DNA of 5,008 nt from Burkholderiaceae bacterium (GTDB lineage Bacteria; Pseudomonadota; Gammaproteobacteria; Burkholderiales; Burkholderiaceae_C). The stretch covers positions 1 to 5,008 of the forward strand of contig JAGOBT010000296.1 of NCBI GenBank assembly GCA_017999135.1, read 5' to 3'. The position numbers and the translations under genes were made by a program. This document shows, piece after piece, positions 1 through 5,008 of this stretch. The notes beneath the pieces are model-generated. The model searched no databases, was not told the DNA's origin, and worked only from the letters and a program-made list of their open reading frames with translations. Every line of letters begins with the position of its first letter. Within the stretch, counting starts at the first letter, position 1.

Positions 1-1186
1 CCACCCGTTCGGTGGCCCAGTGTGTCACCGTGACACCCTGCGTCTCGGTGGCGCCGTACATCGTGGTCAGCGCGATGCGGTGGCCGGTCTCGGCGATGGC
101 CAGGGCCTGCAGCCGGTCGTAGACGTCGTTGCTGAGCGTGGCGCCGCCGTAGCCCATCGAGCGCAGGTTCCTGAAGAAGCTGCGGCGCAGTTCCAGGTCA
201 CGCTCCATCGCGTCGGCCAGCATGCCGAAGGCGATCGGCGCCGAGCCGAAGGCGGTGGGCGACACCTCGCGCAGGTTGCGGATCGTGGTGTCGAACTGGC
301 CGGGGATGGGCTTGCCTTCGCACAGGTGCACCGTGCCGCCGTTCCACAGCACGCTGTTGAAGCCGATGTTGCCAGCGCTGATGTGGCTCCAGGGCATCCA
401 CTCCAGGCTCTGCGGGATGTGGCCTGGCTCGGGTGGCTCGGCGCGCAGGCCTTCCTGGCCGGCGATGGTGGCGCTCATCATGCCGAAGGTCTGCGGCACG
501 CCCTTGGGCAGGCCGGTGGAGCCGCTGGTGAACAGCACCTTGGCCACCGTGGCCGGGCCCAGCGCGTCGCGTGCAGCGGCCACTGCGGCGGTGGGCCGGG
601 TGGCCAGCAGATCGCTGAACGGCACGGCGCCGTCGCCCTCGCCATCCACCGTCACCAGCACCAGCCCCGGGTGGGCGTCGCGCAGCACCTGCACCGCGCG
701 GGCAAACGGCGCGCCCGCCTGGGCGAACACCACCCGCGGCTGTACCACCGCCGCGCAGTGGCGCAGCCGGGCGTAGTCGGTCGACAACAGCGACGTGGCC
801 GGGCTGATCGGCGCGATCGGCACGCCGGCGGTGTAGCAGCCCAGCGTCATCAGTGCATGCTCGATGCTGTTGGCCGACAGCACCATCACGCTGTCGGCGG
901 CGCTCAGGCCCTGGTTCATCAGCCACTGGGCAATGGACTCGGCCGCGGCCAGCGCGGCGCCGTAGGTCACGCTGCGCCAGGGGCCGTGGCCGGGCGCGCG
1001 CTGCTTCATCCACGGCCGGTCGGGGTGCTGGGCGGCACGCTCCTGCAACAGGTGGGCGATGCTGCGCGGGCTGGGGCCGGGCGCATGGCGCGAGCGCAGC
1101 AGGATGCTGCCATCGGCGCGCCGCTGCACGTCGACAGCTGGCGGCTTCAGCGGCAGGGGCTTGAACGGAGGCAGTGACATGCGCAT
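1..1186 (-). CDS. AMP-forming acyl-CoA synthetase, feruloyl-CoA synthetase-like (partial, C-terminus off the left edge)
   Basis: An open frame of 395 codons runs from the ATG at 1186 to the window edge without a stop. It belongs to the ANL (AMP-binding) superfamily, whose members activate a carboxylic acid with ATP and then form the CoA thioester in the cytosol. Visible motifs are the phosphate-binding loop TSGSTGLPKG at residues 220-229 and the adenylate motif YGATET at 377-382. The block LEWMPWSH (261-268) followed by NGGTVHLCEGKP (282-293) resembles feruloyl-CoA synthetases, which have a LPWNHT...NGGT...GKP layout; this subfamily call is from memory. Family members are roughly 600 residues, so about one third is missing, including the C-terminal lid domain with the catalytic lysine. 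The ATG at 1186 is preferred because it overlaps the upstream stop as TGATG and has AAAGGA (1192-1197) five bases upstream; an ATG at 1180 is the alternative. As third gene of the operon it probably activates an acid released by the preceding enzymes. The substrate is unknown and ferulate itself is not implied. Confidence 0.88.
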   Translation of the reverse strand, partial: MRMSLPPFKPLPLKPPAVDVQRRADGSILLRSRHAPGPSPRSIAHLLQERAAQHPDRPWMKQRAPGHGPWRSVTYGAALAAAESIAQWLMNQGLSAADSVMVLSANSIEHALMTLGCYTAGVPIAPISPATSLLSTDYARLRHCAAVVQPRVVFAQAGAPFARAVQVLRDAHPGLVLVTVDGEGDGAVPFSDLLATRPTAAVAAARDALGPATVAKVLFTSGSTGLPKGVPQTFGMMSATIAGQEGLRAEPPEPGHIPQSLEWMPWSHISAGNIGFNSVLWNGGTVHLCEGKPIPGQFDTTIRNLREVSPTAFGSAPIAFGMLADAMERDLELRRSFFRNLRSMGYGGATLSNDVYDRLQALAIAETGHRIALTTMYGATETQGVTVTHWATERV

Positions 1187-2157
1187 CACAGTCCTTTCAG
1201 CCACGGCAGCAGCAAGGCGTTGACGGCGGCAGGTGCCTCTTGCTGCGTCCAGTGGCCAATGCCGGGCAACATGTGCGCGCCGCGCAAGCCGGGCAGGTGC
1301 GGCGCCATCAGTTCCTCCGGCTTCACGCCGGGCAGCATGCGCAAGGCCAGATCGCGCTCGCCGCCGATGAACAGCGCCGGCTGGGTGATCTGCCGGCCGA
1401 TGAACTGCTGCTGCCAGGCGAAATCCCGGTCGTGGTTGCGATAGCGGTTCAGCGGGCCGCGAAAGCCCGAGGCGGTGAACTCGGCGACGAAGTGGTCTTC
1501 ATCAGCGCGGGTCCACCACGCGGGGAAGGGCTGCGGGTCGGGCAGGCCGTCGAGCAGCCCGGCGCCGTGGGGCTTGTTCTTCGGCCACGTGCCATCGGGC
1601 GCATCGCCGCTGATGGCGTAGACGAACTTGCGCAGGCTCATCCGCACGTCGGCCTCCAGCTCGGCCTCGGCCACGCCTTCGTCCTGAAAGTACACCTGGT
1701 AGAAGAACCGGCCCTTGGCGGTGAAGGCGGTGCGGATGGGTTCGAGAAACGGCACCTTGGCGATGCCGGTCCACGGCACCGACAGCCCGGCCACCGCGCG
1801 CACCTGCTGCGGATGGGCCAGCGCGGTGTTCCAGACGATGGGTGCGCCCCAGTCATGGCCGACCAGGATGGCCGGCGCGCCAGGCTGCAGGTGGGCAGCG
1901 GCACCGGCGATGTCGGCGGTGATCTGCGCCAGCGCATAGTCGGCCACAGCGGGTGGCTTGCTCGACCCGCCGTAGCCACGCACGTCCACCGCGCAGGCGG
2001 TGAAGCCGGCTGCGGCGATGGGGCCGAGCTGATGCCGCCAGCTGTGCCAGCCTTCGGGGAAGCCATGCACCAGCAGCACCAGCGGCCCGCTGCCCTGCAC
2101 TGCCGCGCGCAGCGTGATGCCGTTGGTCGGGATGGTGATGAACCGCATGGCGGACAT
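1186..2157 (-). CDS. Alpha/beta-fold hydrolase, soluble epoxide hydrolase type
   Basis: This 323-residue protein has the full alpha/beta epoxide hydrolase signature. HGFP (31-34) forms the oxyanion region, and GHDWG (100-104) carries nucleophile Asp102. Tyr153, in FFYQVYFQ, and Tyr239, in LNRYRN, match the two lid tyrosines that polarise the epoxide. Asp269 (GGERD) and His302 (GIGHWTQ) complete the charge relay. The stretches YFQDEGVAEAELE and SGFRGPLN are strikingly like the hydrolase domain of mammalian soluble epoxide hydrolase (Tyr383, Tyr466, Asp496, His524 there). Length is normal for a single-domain bacterial enzyme. No signal peptide is visible, so it should be cytosolic. The expected reaction is epoxide to vicinal diol through an Asp-ester intermediate. 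The ATG at 2157 has GAGGGG (2163-2168) five bases upstream; an ATG at 2148 is possible but less well placed. The gene lies 93 bases after the monooxygenase and overlaps the ligase start by one base. An Asp nucleophile argues against a simple serine esterase role. Haloalkane or haloacid dehalogenases share the fold but not this lid tyrosine pair. Confidence 0.93.
   Translation of the reverse strand: MSAMRFITIPTNGITLRAAVQGSGPLVLLVHGFPEGWHSWRHQLGPIAAAGFTACAVDVRGYGGSSKPPAVADYALAQITADIAGAAAHLQPGAPAILVGHDWGAPIVWNTALAHPQQVRAVAGLSVPWTGIAKVPFLEPIRTAFTAKGRFFYQVYFQDEGVAEAELEADVRMSLRKFVYAISGDAPDGTWPKNKPHGAGLLDGLPDPQPFPAWWTRADEDHFVAEFTASGFRGPLNRYRNHDRDFAWQQQFIGRQITQPALFIGGERDLALRMLPGVKPEELMAPHLPGLRGAHMLPGIGHWTQQEAPAAVNALLLPWLKGL
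1192..1197 (-). promoter_or_regulatory. Ribosome binding site of the acyl-CoA synthetase gene, inside the hydrolase gene
   Basis: AAAGGA lies in the last codons of the hydrolase, five bases before the ATG at 1186. That ATG shares its A with the hydrolase TGA (TGATG), the usual layout for translational coupling, so the ligase is probably made from the same message and at a linked level. Confidence 0.7.
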
Positions 2158-2250
2158 GTCAGCCCCTCGTCCGACGGGTACGTCGGCCGATCCCCCGTGG
2201 GGATGACGGGCCGGCTTGGGAGCGGCCCGGCGCTCGGCCCGCCCGCGCGA
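2158..2250 (-). other. Monooxygenase-hydrolase intergenic spacer with three hairpins
   Basis: The 93-base spacer contains three perfect inverted repeats. They are CCGACG 2171-2176 with CGTCGG 2181-2186 (loop GGTA), ATCCCC 2190-2195 with GGGGAT 2199-2204 (loop CGT), and CGGGCCG 2207-2213 with CGGCCCG 2223-2229 (nine-base loop). None is followed by a T-run in the direction of transcription, so a classical intrinsic terminator is unlikely. The array may be an mRNA stabilising or processing element, or a dispersed intergenic repeat. No separate promoter is evident, so read-through from the monooxygenase is assumed. Confidence 0.5.
2163..2168 (-). promoter_or_regulatory. Ribosome binding site of the epoxide hydrolase gene
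   Basis: GAGGGG on the minus strand, five bases before the ATG at 2157. It favours this start over the in-frame ATG at 2148. It sits immediately downstream, in transcript direction, of a CCGACG/CGTCGG hairpin (2171-2186), which could influence its access. Confidence 0.65.
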
Positions 2251-4089
<1,839 letters not shown>

Positions 4090-4096
4090 GCGGGGG

Positions 4097-4101
4097 CTCC
4101 T
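4097..4101 (-). promoter_or_regulatory. Ribosome binding site of the monooxygenase gene
   Basis: AGGAG on the minus strand, seven bases before the ATG at 4089. This site decides the start inside a frame that stays open for 200 more codons upstream. Confidence 0.8.
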
Positions 4102-4114
4102 GGCGGTCGAAGTG

Positions 4115-4137
4115 CGGCACCGCGCGGGCCGGTGCCG
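4115..4137. repeat. Inverted repeat in the monooxygenase leader
   Basis: CGGCACC (4115-4121) and GGTGCCG (4131-4137) form a perfect seven-base inverted repeat around a nine-base spacer, 26-48 bases upstream of the monooxygenase ATG. It could be a leader hairpin or a dimeric operator. The right arm is part of a ten-base sequence repeated in opposite orientation at 4244-4253. Confidence 0.5.
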
Positions 4138-4218
4138 GCTGCACTCTAGGGGCGAAGCCGGCGTGGCTTCTGTCGCGCAGCGGTCAGTTCGGTGCTGCGC
4201 CTGTAGGACAACGCCCAC

Positions 4219-4235
4219 AGCAACTGCCGCCCCGC
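4219..4235 (-). promoter_or_regulatory. Possible sigma-54-type promoter of the monooxygenase operon
   Basis: On the minus strand the sequence ends in TTGCT, with the GC of the -12 element, and has GG exactly ten bases before that GC (-24 element). It matches about ten of the fourteen defined positions of the YTGGCACGRNNNTTGCW consensus but lacks the TGGCA core. It would give a leader of about 120-130 bases before the ATG at 4089. Weak, because GG and GC are common at this base composition. Confidence 0.22.
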
Positions 4236-4264
4236 GCCGCCTTCCGGCACCGGGCCGGGCTGCC

Positions 4265-4270
4265 CATAAT
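4265..4270 (+). promoter_or_regulatory. Possible -10 element of the response regulator gene
   Basis: CATAAT matches five of six bases of the sigma-70 -10 consensus and stands out in a very GC-rich stretch. The -35 region (around 4242-4247, TTCCGG) is a poor match, so an activator would be needed. Transcription would start near 4277, almost on the GTG at 4279. Confidence 0.4.
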
Positions 4271-4278
4271 CTGCGGGC

Positions 4279-4692
4279 GTGCCCACCGTCCAGCCACCCC
4301 ATCCGCACACCGTGTCCTGCTTCATCGTGGAGGACAGCCCCATCATCCGGCAGAACCTGATCGCCACGCTCGAGGAACTGCTGCCGCTGCAGGTGGTGGC
4401 CACCGCCGAAGACGCCGACGGCGCGCTGCGCTGGATGCGCACCCAGGGCGCGCACTGCGACCTGATGATCATCGACATCTTCCTGAAGTCCGGCACGGGG
4501 CTGGAGGTGCTGCGCCACGCCCGCACGCTGCAGCCCGGCGCGCAGCGGGTGGTGCTGACGAACTACGCCACGCCCGACATGCGCCGGCGCTGCGCCGAAC
4601 TGGGCGCGCACCGTGTGTTCGACAAGTCGGCCGAGCTGGAAGAGCTGCTGGCCTTCTGCGCCGAGCTCGTGCCCGATGCGTCTGCGCACTGA
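4279..4692 (+). CDS. Single-domain (CheY-like) response regulator
   Basis: The 137-residue product is essentially one receiver domain with no output domain. The diagnostic residues are all present: acidic pair Glu18-Asp19 (FIVEDSP), phospho-acceptor Asp66 (LMIIDIF), switch Thr94 (VVLTNYA) and conserved Lys116 (VFDKSAEL). It should be phosphorylated by a histidine kinase or phosphotransfer protein and act by protein contact or as a phosphate sink; there is no DNA-binding part. The start is uncertain. An in-frame TAA at 4267-4269 limits it to the GTG at 4279 or later. The GTG at 4312 would give a 126-residue protein starting right at the first beta strand, and the eleven residues lost (Pro/His-rich) are not part of the fold. 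Neither start has a clear Shine-Dalgarno sequence. It is divergent from the monooxygenase and converges on the LuxR-family regulator with a 34-base gap. Proximity suggests partnership with that regulator, but no kinase is visible. Confidence 0.9.
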   Translation: MPTVQPPHPHTVSCFIVEDSPIIRQNLIATLEELLPLQVVATAEDADGALRWMRTQGAHCDLMIIDIFLKSGTGLEVLRHARTLQPGAQRVVLTNYATPDMRRRCAELGAHRVFDKSAELEELLAFCAELVPDASAH

Positions 4693-4696
4693 CGCA

Positions 4697-4711
4697 CCGG
4701 GCCACGCCCGG
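4697..4711. terminator. Possible shared terminator hairpin between the convergent regulators
   Basis: CCGGGC (4697-4702) and GCCCGG (4706-4711) form a six-base perfect stem with a three-base CAC loop, inside the 34-base gap between the two convergent stop codons. No T-run follows on either strand, so it is at best a weak or factor-assisted bidirectional terminator. The position is its main support. Confidence 0.35.
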
Positions 4712-4726
4712 CCGCCCGCCGCACGG

Positions 4727-5008
4727 CTACTGGATCAGGCCGTTCTTCAGCGCGTAGTAGGTCAGGTCGCTGTTGGAGGCGAGCTTCATCTTCTCCATCA
4801 CCCGGGTGCGGTAGGTGCTCACCGTCTTCACCGACAGCGACATGCCGTTGGCCATGTGGCCGATGGTCTCGCCCTTGGCCAGCCGCAGGAACACCTGGAA
4901 TTCGCGCTCGGACAGCAGCTCGTGCGGCAGCTTGTCGGCACTGGCGCCCAGGGTGTCGGCCAGCAGCTCGGCCACCGCGGGGGTGATGTACTTGCGCCCG
5001 CGCGCCAC
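4727..5008 (-). CDS. LuxR/NarL-family response regulator, C-terminal DNA-binding domain (partial, N-terminus off the right edge)
   Basis: The last 93 codons of a gene that enters from beyond the right edge and ends with TAG at 4727-4729. Residues from about 32 onward ([20 protein letters not shown], then [18 protein letters not shown]) are a complete GerE/LuxR helix-turn-helix. [12 protein letters not shown] (59-70) is the recognition helix and its flank, and the end, [15 protein letters not shown], closes the fourth helix. The preceding [18 protein letters not shown] is the linker-type segment normally found between a receiver domain and a GerE domain in NarL/UvrY/FimZ-like regulators. An N-terminal receiver domain is therefore expected outside the window, inferred and not seen. 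The GTG at the very edge is an ordinary valine codon in context, not a start. The protein should bind DNA as a dimer when phosphorylated. It converges on the single-domain response regulator. Target genes cannot be inferred. Confidence 0.92.
   Translation of the reverse strand: MARGRKYITPAVAELLADTLGASADKLPHELLSEREFQVFLRLAKGETIGHMANGMSLSVKTVSTYRTRVMEKMKLASNSDLTYYALKNGLIQ

Larger units (their letters stand above)
4090..4278. promoter_or_regulatory. Divergent intergenic control region
   Basis: A 189-base spacer lies between the monooxygenase (leftward) and the single-domain response regulator (rightward), and must hold the control signals for both unless either is transcribed from further away. 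It contains a -10-like CATAAT facing right (4265-4270) and a possible sigma-54-type site facing left (4219-4235). It also has a ten-base sequence in two opposed copies (4129-4138, 4244-4253) and further inverted repeats: GAAGCC 4154-4159 with GGCTTC 4165-4170, and GCGCAG 4175-4180 with CTGCGC 4195-4200. No small gene was found here. Confidence 0.6.

Noticed and set aside
198..1013. 271-codon minus-strand frame within the acyl-CoA synthetase region
   Set aside because: Arg/Pro/Ala-rich out-of-frame translation; the real frame, with TSGSTGLPKG and YGATET, is the one open from 1186 to the edge.
20..1177. 385-codon open frame on the plus strand
   Set aside because: Antisense shadow of the acyl-CoA synthetase, whose motifs lie on the minus strand in order. 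No domain is seen in the plus-strand translation.
4090..4689. N-terminal 200-codon extension of the monooxygenase frame
   Set aside because: It has no family similarity, is antisense to the response regulator, and lies upstream of a properly placed AGGAG and ATG at 4089.
4697..4711. Hairpin as a canonical intrinsic terminator
   Set aside because: The stem is only six bases and no T-run follows on either strand, so it is kept only as a low-confidence feature.
5006..5008. GTG at the right edge as the start of a 93-residue stand-alone LuxR-type protein
   Set aside because: The preceding linker and family architecture indicate that the gene continues beyond the edge. The GTG is simply the first codon in the window.

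Overview
The window is about 70% G+C, densely coded, and reads like a chromosomal segment of a betaproteobacterium. Burkholderiales, in the Rubrivivax/Leptothrix/Ideonella direction, is my best guess. This rests on base composition and on the type of LuxR-family response regulator at the right edge; no marker gene fixes the taxon.

Layout: positions 1-4089 hold three genes on the minus strand, read right to left. First is a 612-residue flavin-dependent Baeyer-Villiger monooxygenase (2251-4089). After a 93-base gap rich in hairpins comes a 323-residue epoxide-hydrolase-type alpha/beta hydrolase (1186-2157). It overlaps by one base (TGATG) with an AMP-forming acyl-CoA synthetase of the feruloyl-CoA-synthetase type, which runs off the left edge (1-1186, 395 residues visible). 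A 189-base divergent intergenic region (4090-4278) separates this cluster from a small plus-strand single-domain response regulator (4279-4692). That gene converges on the C-terminal GerE/LuxR DNA-binding domain of a response regulator that enters from the right edge (4727-5008, minus).

The three minus-strand genes look like a catabolic operon for a ketone. The monooxygenase would insert oxygen next to the carbonyl to give an ester or lactone, a hydrolase would open a product, and the ligase would make a CoA thioester for beta-oxidation-like breakdown. The awkward point is that the hydrolase has an Asp nucleophile and both lid tyrosines of true epoxide hydrolases, not the Ser nucleophile expected of an ester or lactone hydrolase. 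Either an epoxide is an intermediate or the enzyme has been re-purposed. The substrate cannot be read from the sequence. The two response regulators form a separate signalling pair, and nothing except proximity connects them to the operon.

No tRNA, rRNA, CRISPR array, insertion sequence or prophage feature was seen. No non-coding stretch exceeds 300 bases.
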